Shown here piece after piece: positions 22,618 through 36,300 of a stretch of 64,000 nucleotides of DNA (position 1 is its first letter; each line of letters opens with the position of its first letter). The notes below the pieces were generated by a model. That model was not told the DNA's origin, did no database searches, and saw only the letters and a list, made by a program, of their open reading frames with translations. Source of the DNA: Flammulina velutipes (Eukaryota > Basidiomycota > Agaricomycetes > Agaricales > Physalacriaceae); contig CM022368.1 in NCBI GenBank assembly GCA_011800155.1, positions 620,001-684,000 on the forward strand, read 5' to 3'. The position numbers and the translations under genes are program-made.

Positions 22618-23452
22618 ATGAAACTACTTCTCACCGGTTCAACAGGCGCAGGCATGTCCTTCCCCTACCTTTTTCTCAGACTTGGAATTAATTATCCAAC
22701 ACACCAGCTGGCAGCCAAATCTTGCGCTCAGCCCTCGCCGACCCAGATGTATCCAGCATAACTATCCTCTCTCGCCGCGCCCTTCCATCCTGGCTACCCG
22801 TACCATCTGAACTCAAACCCACCGAAGTTCTCGTCCTCCCAGACTTTCTCCAATACTCCTCTGAGGTCTCCAAAAAACTGGCAGACCACGATGCATGCAT
22901 ATGGGCGCTTGGTATATCCTCCTTGGGCATGTCAGAGGCGGACTATACCGTGATCACTTATGACTACGTCGTCAAAGCCATCGAAGCCGTCCGACAAGGC
23001 AGAGAATCCCTGTCCAAGACGGACACGTTCAGATTCGTATTTATTTCTGGTGAAGGCGCAGATCCAGAGAAACAGAACATCCAGATGTTTGGGCGCGTCA
23101 AGGTATGCTTTGTCTCGTCATGACCGTGGACAGTATGCTGACATTTATTTAGGGCAAAACGGAGAAATACTTAACGACGCTACCTCCAGATTACAACATC
23201 AAAGGCTCTATATTCCGTCCAGGATACTTTTTCCCTAAGAACCAGGACGACAGGATGAATACACGCGGTGCTGCCTTGAGGGCATTGGATACTACCCTCG
23301 CGCCCATCTTTCGCACTTTCGTATCTTCCAAATACACCCCAATTGAAGATATGGGACGATTTGCTGTGGCACTAGCGAAAGGTCGTTGGGCGGAGGAACA
23401 CACTTTCCCGAATTCAAGGATGAGGGAGCTGATCAAGGAGATACAGATATAG
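22618..23452 (+). CDS. NAD(P)-binding Rossmann oxidoreductase (NmrA/HTATIP2-like)
   Basis: Three exons, ATG at 22618. Exon 1 (34 nt) ends TGSTGA; joining it to exon 2 through a GC-AG intron (22652-22707) gives MKLLLTGSTGAAGSQILRSA, a textbook atypical-SDR nucleotide-binding motif (TGxTGxxG). Exon 2 has ITILSRRALPSWLPVPSEL and FRFVFISGEGADPEKQNIQM; exon 3 begins GKTEKYL after a GT-AG intron near 23,104-23,153 and contains GSIFRPGYFFPKNQDD. About 235 residues. It fits small NAD(P)H-binding proteins of the HTATIP2/oxidoreductase type rather than classical YxxxK dehydrogenases. Substrate unknown. It converges on the WC-2 gene, 140 bases away. Confidence 0.8.
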
Positions 23453-23592
23453 AACTTTCATCCCCTTCTTATGTATACTTTCTGAGGTTGAATATACTGA
23501 TAATACCATTATGCACATCCATGACGCGGAGTCTGTGTCTCGTAAGTTACAAATGTCCACCAAACCCAGAGAAGAAGAAAGGATACACGCGA

Positions 23593-24606
23593 TCAACTCA
23601 AAGTCAACAGCTCCCCACCACCACCGTCCAAAACTGGCTCATCAGTTTTCCTCTGACTTTTCGCCCATCGAAGACCACACGCGTTACACAACGTTTTGGG
23701 CCCCAGCGGTCCTTTGCGCCATTCTGGCGAGTCCGTCCTCCCACAAGTGATACACACATACTGGTCCGAGGTATGCATCTTCTTGGCCTATAGCCAAGCG
23801 TTTAGCAAGATGGAGGGAAAACAGCGGCGAACGACCGACCTTTTTCTTCTTCCCGCCGTCTTCGTCCTCATTGCGTTCCGTCAGTGTACCTGTTGTGTAC
23901 AACGCATCTATCGTGCCCCGTGCAGTAGCAGGGCTCTGCGTTGGCTCATCAAACGCACCACCTATCGTCAGGCTCGTCGATGTGTACAGAGGCAACGAGG
24001 GAGGGTAGCGATTACTCGTGGCGGCCGCAGGCTCCACAGGCGACTGACCCGTGAGCTCGCGTAACCGTTGCTGCAGCCGCTGATTCTCAATCTTGAGGTC
24101 GAGGAAGGTATTTAATCTAGAGTAGACCACGATTTAGAATAATCCGCCAAAAGTGAGACGGGGCGTACGCGGCCGTATTCCGACTGGGGTAAGGCCTCGC
24201 CATCACGAAGAAATACGACATGGACGGACGGCCTTTGATCTCGAATAACGCATTCGCGGGAGGACCGGTATCTTTTGAATTTAATCTTGAGTAGACAGTA
24301 AATTCTGCCCCTTTCCTGAGGGTGCTGGAGAGACTTTCCCAGTCGTCCGCTGAATGCAGGATGAATGACTAGTCGGAGGTAATATTGAGGCTCACCAAGG
24401 ACTAGATCCTCGAAAGGACGATCCATGAGTTCCGAGTCTTTCCAGCCAAGTAGTTCAGTGATTGCAGAGCCACAGTAAAGAATCGTGGATGTATTCGACA
24501 GGATGAGTATGATAGAGTCCGCCAACTCGGTGACGAGTAGATCAGCCCAGCGTTTGCGTTTAGTGAAATCAAACACCGACGAGACATCCTTATTGGTTGT
24601 TGCCAT
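23593..24606 (-). CDS. wc-2: White collar 2 photoresponse regulator (PAS + GATA)
   Basis: Partner of the blue-light receptor WC-1 in the fungal white collar complex, a nuclear transcription factor. The ATG at 24606 begins [20 protein letters not shown]; the basidiomycete WC-2 N-terminus [13 protein letters not shown] is present. A PAS domain follows ([20 protein letters not shown] near 24,420-24,490). A GATA finger of the WC-2 type closes the protein: [18 protein letters not shown] then [15 protein letters not shown]-x2-C-x18-C-x2-C. Introns include one near 24,120-24,170 (SEYGR joined to [14 protein letters not shown]) and one near 23,780-23,845. Known orthologues are called dst2, phrB or BWC2. 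No LOV cysteine motif is present, as expected for WC-2. Confidence 0.88.
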
Positions 24607-24893
24607 GATGACGCGGAAAACACAGTGCGGATGGTGGGAGGCAAAGCGAGAAACTGCAGCCATTGCAGCCACCTGCACCTCCTGTGACGTCACGGCTTTA
24701 ATTGAGTCGCCGACTTCCCCGATCGTGTACCGACACAAGTCGAAAAGCGCGTATATTATCAAACAAAAGCCCCAATAACAATGCACAAGAACCAATCAAC
24801 ATTAAAAGAGCGCAGCCTGCACCAAGCCAGTGCGTCCCGCCGTAAGATACATCTATGTAAATCCGAGCCCAAAAATTGTTCTTCATGCAGCGT

Positions 24894-26436
<1,543 letters not shown>

Positions 26437-27031
26437 TGTAGGAGACGTGTTGGTTGGTTGGTTGGTGGTGGTGGTAAGAGAGAGAGCGGTGAGGAAAATA
26501 AATTCACGGCGAACTGGGAAAATGCGGAGAATTCCTGATACAAAATGTGGGGTATCAAATTCGGAATCGATCCAAATTACAGTTGCTCGCGTGGCTTCGG
26601 ATGTACGGCGCCAAGTGTTCAACTTGCTTCCGGACCCTGTAGCTGTCCGGAATTGAGTTTTGACTAAACTCTCGCCAGCTTTCGGGGTGCGCAATTACAA
26701 TCCATTCCGTTTGTTCAAGAAAAGCGAACATGTAACATATATACCCTACATATACGGGGGGAGGTATAGAAAAATCATATAACAACTAAAGTGGGTATCG
26801 CAGAGCAAAAGTAACCTGTAATAAGGATGAGAAGAATAAGGTTACGAATGAGCGGAGCCACCAGTGGGTGTAAAGGAACTCGGAATCATCAGAGAGGTGA
26901 AAAGGACATGAGTAGGCCGTTAACGAGCGTAGAGTAACGTAGAGTAAGATGGATCCAAAGAATGTGTACAATCGACCAGATGGACGCCGGAAAACTGGGA
27001 AAACATGGAGAAAGCAAAGAGAACCAATAGA
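26437..27031. other. Intergenic spacer
   Basis: 595 bases between the SDR start and the kinesin stop. A GGTTGGTTGGTTGGT microsatellite-like run sits at about 26,450-26,464, just before the SDR start (its 5' leader). No coding frame stands out. Confidence 0.45.
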
Positions 27032-30000
27032 TCACAGACAGGCAAACTTGGACTTGCGCTTGGCCGTCAGTTCCTCCATCCGCGAGTCCAATTGCTGCCG
27101 CGCACGTTCCTTTCCTCTTCGTTCCTCCTCTAGTTGCTGCTCGTAGGACTGCTTCTCCTCCACAATGGACTTGCGAGCGTTTACGACCTCGCGCTTAGCT
27201 TGATCCAACTCGTTTCGCATACCATCGAGTTTGGTATTTAGCGTGTCCCGTTCCCGGGCAAGCTCGGTAGCATGCATACGAGCCTTCCGCACTAAAAACG
27301 CTATCAACGATCGATTTCCACGAGATCAAATCGAACAACTCACAATTCTTCTCAGAATCGCCCAGGGATGTCTCCAAGGTACTGACTAAATCCATATGGG
27401 TCTGCAAATCGCTCTCGCAATGTGTCAACTGTTTGTTAAGCGTCTTGATCATGGCCTCCTGCTCGTCGATTTGCTTTGCTTGGGCCTCTAGTTTCTTCGT
27501 CACTTCAGGAGAAGGTCCCATAATGGAAGCACCGCCAACGGAAGTCGATGGCGAGTCAAGCTGTGAATCTCGAGAAGACGAGGACGACGTCATTGCAGAA
27601 GATGTCGCAGAAGAGATGCTGGGATCGTGGCGAGGTGCGGGAGGAGGAGGAACAGAGGGAGGCGGCGTTGGAGGAGGGAGTTTCATCGGCGACATGCCGT
27701 TCTGACGACTGTAGGACGCGCCCCCTTGCGCAGGGCGAGCGATAGGCGGAGACGCGCTGCGAGAGAGCTGTGCTTGAAGTTCGCGTACCAGATTATCGGA
27801 GCGGTTCTTGTCCAACTGTAATGTATCCTTCTCGTCCTTCACCTTTTGTAGGTTCTCCTGCATATCCGCCAAAACTGAACGGTGACGCTCCAGTTCTCCA
27901 ACGAGGGATTCACGCTTTGAAGCCTCGCTCAACAGCTTCGATTGCTCGCTCCTGGTGTTGTCTAGCTCGGCCCGCATCTGAGCGACTTGAATAGCCAGTT
28001 CGTCGCGCTCGCTCTCGAAGCTTTTGAGTTGCTGCTGCATACTAGACATCGCCCTCGAGCTCTCGCTGATTGCCTGCGCATGGCTCTCGCGAGCTTGCTC
28101 GCGGACCAATGACCATTCCTCTGCGGCAACTTTGTGAGATTCAACCTCATGCAGGAGCAAGTCGTGGTCCTTGCGAAGAGTGTCGACTTCGACCTGGTGT
28201 TGGCGCTTCAAGTCGTCAAGCGTAGAAGCAATGGATTCCCTCTCCTCCGCAAGCGCGCGTTCGCCTTGTAAGCGCAGTTCCTCAAGCGTCGAGTTGTGCT
28301 GCTCGCTGGTAGCGACGATGCTGTTGTTGAGGTCGGCCAGGCCTTGCTGATGCTCTGTCTTCAAACGGAGAAGCTCCTCTGTGTGCGCTTGGACCAAGGC
28401 CTCTAACCTCGCTTCAGACTCTGCAGAAGAGGCCTTTAGAGCTGTGTCGTGGGAGTCCTTTAGTTTGGCGAGCTCTTCTTCGTGGCTATGGCCCATGTCC
28501 TCGAGGAAGGTAGCGTGCTGGACCCGAACCTCTTGTAGCGCGGACTCGCGTTCGGCGTTCGCACGAGCCCTGGCGGCGGCGGACTCAGTCGCGGCATCCT
28601 CCTTGAGGGAAACGAGGACGGAATTGAGACGCTCCCCCTCCAATCGCCATTCTTCCTTCGACCTCATGACGATGCCTTCGTGTTCAGACCGAACCTTGTC
28701 AAGTTGAAGGGAGAAATCCTCTTCCTTCGTCACGAGAGAACGAGCATGCTCCTGTCTCATTTGCTCCAATTGCTCTGCGAACGATGCCTCCTTGCGACCG
28801 ATGGCAGCAGCGTGCTCTTCTTGCAAACTCTGGAGAGCGACCGATTGACTGGATGCCGATTCTGCCAGCGTACCTTGTCGAGATATGTCCAACATGCGCA
28901 TCTCGCCAGCGTGCTCTTCCTTAAGGCGTTCCAGTGCCGCGGCAGACTCTGCAGAGTGCGTCTCCAATGCGGTGGCATGATCTCCACGAAGCTTGGTCAG
29001 CACGTTGTAGTAGTCCTCCTCCGTCTTGTGGAGAATAGATGATGTCTCTGCCTCCTTCTGCTTGAATTGTTCGTTATGCTCTGCGATCAATTTGCGGACA
29101 GCGATATCGTGAGCATCTTTCGTGGTGGCTAGAACAGACTCTGCGTCCTGAAGTTGGCGGGACAACTCTTGAGAATGTTCGTCCTTCAGCTTGCCGAACG
29201 CGCTTTCGTGATCACGAAGAGCAAGTTCAAGAGCCGTTGTCGCGGCGGTCAGCTCCTCGCGTAATGCACCAAGCGACGCCGCGTGCTCCTCTTTGATACG
29301 ACTAATGAGGGTCTCGACTTCTGCTTCCTTCTCTTTCAAGGCAGCTGCATGTTGGGACTTGAGCTCCTCGACAGCCGCTGCGTGGTCCACGTTCGCTTGT
29401 TCAAGTTGGGCAAGAAGCTCAGATTCATGTTTCTGAGTGGCATCCAAGGCTTCCACGTTCGAATCATGTCGCTTTTGGAGGTTTTCGAGCTCAGATGACA
29501 TATTGATCGCCTGGCCATGCATTAGTTCATCCTAGCTGAAATCGCGTCGGACATATGCAAGACATACCTGGTCCCGCGAAAGTGCAGTCAACTCGTCATG
29601 TTGACGTCTGACTTGAAGTAATTCAGAGTTCAGGCCCTCCACAAGTTCACGATGCTGGGATTCTTTCTGGGCCATGGAGCTGCAGAAGTCACTTTTAGTG
29701 GACGCAAAAGTTGATTCATTAGAGAACACGTACAGCATGAGCTCGTTCAACCGTTCCAAGGACTCGTCGGCTTCCGAGTTAACGGAATCGTTTCTATCGG
29801 ATTCAGAATCGTTGAGGCCCACGTCGTGCCCGTTGAGTTCCATGCTCCGGCGGATGTGGTCGAAATGCCCCAAAGTCTTCGGGGACAAATGTCCTTCAGG
29901 AGCATGGCCGTTCAACTTCGCCGATGGTGTAGACGGAGAAGCATCTCCTGGCGTGGAGATGGCGGGCGACGAGGTGACACTGCTATCATCCTGCGTCGAC

Positions 30001-33000
30001 TTGAGAGAGGATTCAAGAGCCATTATCTCCGCTTCCCGCTCCTTAAGTACTTCCTGTAGGCGCATGATCTCCATCTCCAGGCTTGGGACTGATCGTTCAG
30101 AGCCACCATTCGGTACAGAGATAGAAAGGTCGGGGCGTGATCCTTGGATTAAGGAATTGAGAGTTGAGTTGGATTCAGATCGCGAATGGGTTGAACTAAG
30201 ACTTGAAAAAGAAGTCTTGCGCGAGTGAACCGAGGAGAGCTCCTGTGAAAGCGATTGCGATTGCGAAAGCGACCTGGAAAGAAAAGAATTGAGAATTTGG
30301 AACATCGCAGTAGAAAAGTAATTCACCTCGAGTGGAGCGATTCTGCTGAGGCCGCCTGCCTGAAAAAAAGCCGTCTGCCTGCAGCATTATACTGAGGATC
30401 ACTTGCTTCCCTTAGGCGTCCATTGCTCGGCATACGTCGTCTGACAGTGGGACTCGGTAATTCTAAAGAACGCTCGGTCATGGTCGGGGACTCTAATGTC
30501 GATTCAGAGATGACGGTGTTGCTGAGTTTGGCTTCTTGAATTTGGGCAGCGAGATCGGAAATCTCCCGTAGCGCGTCCCGGTATTTGGAGGTCACGGAGG
30601 AGAGATCGGCCAAGGTCGCGGTATGAGTTTCCTGGAGAGCGACGAACTGCTTGTGGATAGTCGGATCAGTGTCTGTAGGGTTGGGAATCGCCTCGACTCC
30701 TTTGTCCTCGTCCTTGACTTTGGCGTGCTCCCTGCTCTGAATCTCGCGCGCGGAAAAGAGACGTGCGGTTTTAAGATCGACCTCTAGACTCCGTCGGGCT
30801 GAAGCGACTTCGTCCGCGACATTACCGAGACGTTCGCGAGCGTCACCAGCATCCTGTCGCTTCAGTTGCCATTCTTCCATCTTGTCCTCTAGCTCTCTAA
30901 CTCGACGTTCCCGTTCCTCTAAATCGTTCCGCCATCCCTCACCATCCTGCCTCAGGGACTCTAGGCGAGACTGCAGAAGCTCAACCTCGTCACGGCGACG
31001 CTCGACGTCCTTCTCTAACTTGTCAACAGTTTGTTGCAAAGCCAGCACATTTTCGTCTGAGCGGGCCAAACGTGCTTCGAGTTCTGCGATGTACTTGCTC
31101 GAGTGCGTCTCGGAATCCCTGAAACGTGTGACTTCTCGCTTTAAGTCAGTCATTGACTCGCTTGACGTGATGGACGTTTCGTCGTAGGACTTCATTTTCT
31201 CCTCCAAATCGCGAACATACGCCTGCACGAAAAAAGGGTAAGTAGTCATCATGGATGCACAAACAGAAACAAACTTCAGTTGAGGCCTCCCTCTCTGTCA
31301 ATTTGGCTACTCTGGCTCGGAGCTCCTCGACGTACAGCTCGGTGGCAGCGTGTCGTTCGGTGATGGCGGACAACTCTTCCTCTTTCTCTTCCACCATTTC
31401 GTTGGTATGCCTCAACGCTGCTCGGTTCAAGTTAAGCTCGGCTTCCATGGCTGCGATGGTCTTCTCGTATTCCTCTATGACTGGACCAACGATTTCCTCG
31501 TACTTCGCGGTGCCCCCGATAGCACCGGAAGAGCTGGTGCGGTGTTTCTCGCCAAGCTCCCTACGAAGACGAGTCAGCTCCTCGGTCCGCTCGACGTACT
31601 TCTCTCGTAAGTCCTCGTAGTTATTCTGAAGATCGGTCATCTGCGCAAGGACCTTCTTGCCAGCGCCTTCTACAGGCTCCGGAGGGCCGGAAACTTCGCT
31701 GGAGATGCCACCACCTTCTTTGATGCCCTTCAACTCTTTCCGGAGTCTGGTGACAGTACCCTGCAGCCATTCAACATCGTCCCATCCATTCTCCTTTTCG
31801 TTCACCACTGCGCGATTCTTGATATTCCTTGCGCGATTGGCGTACTTGAGAGTATTGATCGTTTCGCCCGCGTTGTACTCTGCAGCACTGACACATGCAA
31901 TCATGACTGTGTGTGCATTGCCACCGAGGGAATCTTGTAGAAGGCGAGTGAGCTTTGAGTCTCGGTAGGGGATGTGGGTGGACATGTGGGCTTTGGCACG
32001 GGCTGGGTCACCGAGGGCTGAGATGACATTACCCAAGGCCAGCAGACCACTGTTAATGGAGATACCCTCCTTGATACGTTCCCCGGCGGCGGCAGTACGT
32101 TTGAGCTATACGATTAAATGAGCCGTGTTCCAACATCTTAGAATATCACATACCCGTTCTGAACCAGCCAAATCGACGAAGTGAAATTTCGAAGTGACGG
32201 TCACCCATTCCCCGGGAGAATCGTCGTCTAGAGATGAGAGAGATTTGTCGCCAGCATGTCCCAGAGCGCTGGCGGGACGAAGGCCACCACGGCCCATCGC
32301 TGACGCAAAACTAGGAGTTGAAGGTCTGCCAAATGTCGGGGATGCTACTCGAGAGGAGCTGGCGTAGACAGAGCCCGGTCGGGCTAGGCGTGAGGGAGAG
32401 CGACCACCTGGAGGGAGGGGAGAGCCAGAGCGAGGTGGCGCTCCAGAGCCGGTAAACTTTTTTTGAATGAGAGTGAGGGAGAAGATGGCATGAGAACGGG
32501 ATGATTGAGCATTCATATCCGTTTCGTTTGTTCTTCGAATGGAGGTGCCCTTTCGAATAAGACTACGCCAGAAATATCAGAAATAGCACTGTTGGTCCAG
32601 ATAACGGTACTGACCTCATAACTTCATTCGCATTTTTCACGTTGACTTCACGCAGACCTCCCCATATTATATGGCCGTCCTTGTCTTCTCGAATTTGAAC
32701 TTCACGTCGCCCACCGACCGAGTCGTCGATGCTGAGCAGGTCTATGAGGTCTTCGTTGTAGATTTCTATGAAAGAGCCTTTGATGGTATAGTCCCACGTC
32801 CCGGCGCGCTCCTCCTTGACCTGCCTGCAACGCGAAAAGAGGGTGGAGACTGCGCGCGGGATGATGCCCATGCCGTTGTTGGGATCAGAGGGGTCGGCGT
32901 CGAGGTCTATTCCAGTCATGGTGTGCGTCTTCCCGCTGCTCGTCTGGCCGTACGCAAGAATCGTGCAATTGAAGCCTTCAACGAAACGAGAGATAAGAGG

Positions 33001-33349
33001 CTGGGCGGTGGATGTAAACATGGCATGTTGGTTCGTGGAAGGGCCGTGCACTTGGTCGAAAGTGAAAACCTGTTTCTTCGCAGCTGCGCCAGAGGCAGCC
33101 GCCGCGGTAGTCGATGGGCCGGCATTCGCAGAACCGCCAGATGTGGCTTCAACGCTAACAGACGTGGACGAGGATGCATGAAGAACAGAACGTTGGAAGC
33201 GAGCGGGAATATTGGTGTTATCCTGGGACGTTGGTGGCCTGATGCGAACAGCTAGTAAACAGGTCAATATTCATGCCCGTCGTTCTGTACAGCGAGCACG
33301 CACCGACTTGGACCGAGGTCGTCGCTGAGGACGACGGCGGGGGTGCCAT
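27032..33349 (-). CDS. Kinesin-4-like motor with long coiled-coil tail
   Basis: Plus-end-type N-terminal kinesin. Start at the ATG at 33349: exon 1 ([14 protein letters not shown]) joins through GT-AG to [19 protein letters not shown]. Motor motifs: Walker [12 protein letters not shown] (~32,925), [25 protein letters not shown] (switch I, ~32,490), VDLAGSER (switch II, ~32,160) and [20 protein letters not shown] with [20 protein letters not shown], closest to kinesin-4 (KIF4/KIF21). A Ser/Pro/Arg-rich insert of ~75 residues splits switch I from switch II. The tail (~1,500 residues) is coiled coil with many EEHA-like repeats and a Pro-rich break near 27,650, ending KRKSKFACL. About 1,900 residues in all. 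The role inferred from the family is microtubule-end dynamics or transport. Antisense frames here are shadows. Confidence 0.88.
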
Positions 33350-33606
33350 CCTTGTTGTAACCTTCGACGTTCAGGTCAAACTTACAAATCAGGCGTGCCG
33401 GCCTGCTGCCGGCCCTACCGACTGTTCCGGTGATGACCCTGACGCGTATTGCTTCCTCGCGATTGCGTTCCAACGCAGATTTCTTCTTTGAGAGAACTCT
33501 TCCACCGAATGTGGATATTTAGTCGTGCAGATAACTCGCCATGCGTCGCATAGACGTCTATATCTCCCTCATAATTTCCACCTGAAGCTAAAGGGACGCC
33601 ACACAA

Positions 33607-33846
33607 TCACTCGTGGGTGCTAAGCGCTAAGCATCGGTACCGTCTTTGAACCTTAACATTAACGCCCACCCAGTTGGCATGCACCATGTTAACATAGAGC
33701 CGGAATTTCCACTTGATCAATAATTCTACCTGCTCAAGAATCTCAAGCGTTGCCATTCTTCGCATTGAACTTGATCCTGTGCCATGGACGGTATGTGTAG
33801 ATGCGACCCTCTGATAAGATTCCTGAAAACGAGCTTCGAACGACAT
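33607..33846 (-). CDS. Possible 79-codon ORF upstream of kinesin
   Basis: An ATG-initiated frame (MSFEARFQESYQRVAST...) of 79 codons within the 770-base gap 33350-34119, which holds no other candidate. The N-terminal half looks helical; codons after ~65 look like non-coding sequence, so an intron may follow. It could be a small gene, an upstream exon or chance. No family recognised. Confidence 0.25.
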   Translation of the reverse strand: MSFEARFQESYQRVASTHTVHGTGSSSMRRMATLEILEQVELLIKWKFRLYVNMVHANWVGVNVKVQRRYRCLALSTHE

Positions 33847-34119
33847 CTTTTCTCCGATCCTTCTACATCATCGCACGTCTCTGAGTGATCCACCTTACAC
33901 CTCTGAACCTTACCAGGATACCATAGCAATGTTTATATTGAAGCAAGAATTACCTCCAGTCTAGTATTACCATCTCAATATCGTACTCAGCCTCCGAGTC
34001 TACACCAATCAGTACATATCTACAACACACCATTTGCCACTAAATCATATATCCACCATCAGAATAGCCAAGGCCCCACTGGAAACGGTGTCAATCGCAG
34101 TAGCAGCAATTCAAATATA

Positions 34120-36023
34120 TTACGACCTACCTCTCTGCGGCGTAGGCTGTAAACAGGTGGTATGGATCAAGTTCAGCGCCTTAATCGCGTCCTTGCCGTC
34201 TATGACACAAGAAATGTTGATCTCACTTGCGCCTTGACTAATCATCTCGATGTTGACATTGCCTTGCGCAAGCGTCGTGAACATCCTCCCAGCGATTCCC
34301 ACCATATTACGCATCTCTTTTCCCACAAGAGACAAAATAGCCATTTCATTATGGACGGTAACCTGCGGAATGCTCATCAGCCCGGGTATCCATGTAGGTA
34401 TGCCGAGAAACTCACTGTTCCAGACTTCCTCAGCTCCTTTACTAACCTCTCCAATAACTTCTTCGCAAGGTTGTCGTCGATGGCCATACTGACGTGCACC
34501 TCGCTCGTACTGATCAGGTCGACGACGACCCCAAATCGATCTAACGTCCCAAAAATTCCTGCCAGAAAGCCATGTGACACGCTTTTCCGATTCGAGTTGA
34601 CGTTCAGAACAACGATCTTCTCCTTGATAGTGACCGCCGTGGCATGCTTCAGATGATCCAGAGGACCTGTGCGCCCCGCTAATGTCGACAGAGATGCAGG
34701 CTCCGGTACACCATCAGCCCCAAGAGAGTCCGCGTCTGGGTATATGACAGTCCCAAGTCCTTTGGGCCGCTCGACATTCTTGATTCGGATAGGTATCTTC
34801 TTCCTAATAACCTGCTCCATCGTAAACGGATGTACGACTTCACTCCCGTAATACGTCAATTCCGCCGCCTCATCAGGCGAGATGAGAGGGATGACACGGG
34901 CAGTGGCCACTTTGCGAGGGTCAGCCGTGAAGATACCGTCCACCTCCTTCCATATCTGCAGTTCGCCCGCCTTGAGTCCAACGGCCAAGAGCGCGGAGAG
35001 CAGATCCGTGTAACCACGCCCGACCTGTGCGAGCAAAGAACCTGGAACGGGGCCAAAGAAACCTGTAACAACGGGGACACGGTTCCCACATAGGTGAATA
35101 CGTTCGGCTAGGACCTCTGATAAACGGTCGTAAAAGGCTTGGTCCAAAGAGCCTGGGTAGGCATCGTCGTCCATCGGGGGAATGATGTCCTCTAAAGAGA
35201 CGTATTCGGCATCTATATCGTGGTCTCGCAGTACAGCCGCCATATATTTGCATGCCAACCTTTCGCCCAGCCCGACGATGCTGTCTCTGGAACGGGGGGA
35301 GATCTCATCTATAATCTGTAACAGCTTCGGTCAAGTTTCTTTTAGGGATAAAAACATAATCTGACCTGAGATGCAAGTAGAAAACTGCGCAGCCAGTTGC
35401 AGTCATTCTCGATCTCTTCTTCTAGCTCCTTCAGGATATCTGCATCCTGGATACTCTCGCGAGCAGCGGTGAAGTGTTCTTGTCGTATGAGATCCACCGT
35501 AGCATTGAATGAAGGCGACGCTGGGGTGAACGCGTGTTCAGATATAGAGCCGAAGGGCGTCCATGGCGGAGAAGATTGCGAAGGGTCTTTGGAGTGTCCA
35601 AATAGTCCCAGTCCCCCATTGATAGGTGTTGTTGTGCCAGAAGAAGCTAACCGGGCGAGGCGCTTTGAGCTCAAAGCTTCAGAGGCAGCCTTGAGTAGAA
35701 GGTTTGTCGTTCCTAATGCTTTGGTAGATCCAGAACGAGCGGAGCATACCACTGCAACTTTGTTTGCGTCGATGTAAGTTCTGGCGGAGGGCTTCAGATA
35801 TTGGGGATGAATGGATGGCTGGCACATACCCAACGATATCTTCAGCTATTTTCACAGCGAATTTGCCAACGCTTGTTCCACCGAATTTCTGGATAAGCCA
35901 AGGAGCAGATGGATCTATACTATTTTGGTGCAAATTCGGAGGCGTTTTGGGAGGCGACATAGACCCTAAAGATGACGTCGTTGTTGAGGGAGGAGATGCA
36001 GATGGTGTAGAGAAATCAGACAT
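34120..36023 (-). CDS. HOM3: Aspartokinase
   Basis: Phosphorylates L-aspartate, the first step toward threonine, methionine and homoserine in fungi. The ATG at 36023 starts MSDFSTPSASPPSTTTSS, a disordered leader, then APWLIQKFGGTSVGKFAVKI, the KFGGTSV kinase signature. Further blocks: VVCSARSGSTKALGTTNLLL, GYTDLLSALLAVGLKAGELQ, WKEVDGIFTADPRKV and TYYGSEVVHPFTMEQVIRKK. Two ACT-type regulatory regions follow (IVVLNVNSNRKSVSHGFLAG; MAILSLVGKEMRNMVGIAGR), expected to bind threonine as feedback inhibitor. The last intron (donor GTGAGT after RKSGT) joins GT to VTVHNEMAIL near 34,365-34,420. Stop at 34120. Roughly 590 residues. An insert of ~60 Ser/Pro-rich residues lies between the first two kinase blocks. 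Confidence 0.92.
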
Positions 36024-36300
36024 AGCGAACAAGGCAGAGACGTGAACTGGACATCCAGGACGAATGACTCGTTGGTTGTTCAAGAAAAGATTAAGTACCG
36101 GCCCGATCTATCCGGGTCAAGGCTCACACTTTTGTGATCTGGCCTAATCTGGCTCAATTTGCACATTAAACGTCTGCTTCGCATCATCTGGCGAAGACGA
36201 TACGCCAGTTAAAGGTATGTGCCTTCTATGATATAGCTGAGCACTAATTGTCGACAACGATGTTTCATTTTTGCAACGAACATTTCTACACTTTTACTAC

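Noticed and set aside
27032..27046. Prenylation signal at the kinesin C-terminus (FACL)
   Set aside because: A CaaX box needs Cys at position -4; here it is at -2.
32671..33255. Long plus-strand frames opposite the kinesin motor
   Set aside because: They mirror conserved motor sequence (Walker [12 protein letters not shown]) on the minus strand and carry no motif of their own.
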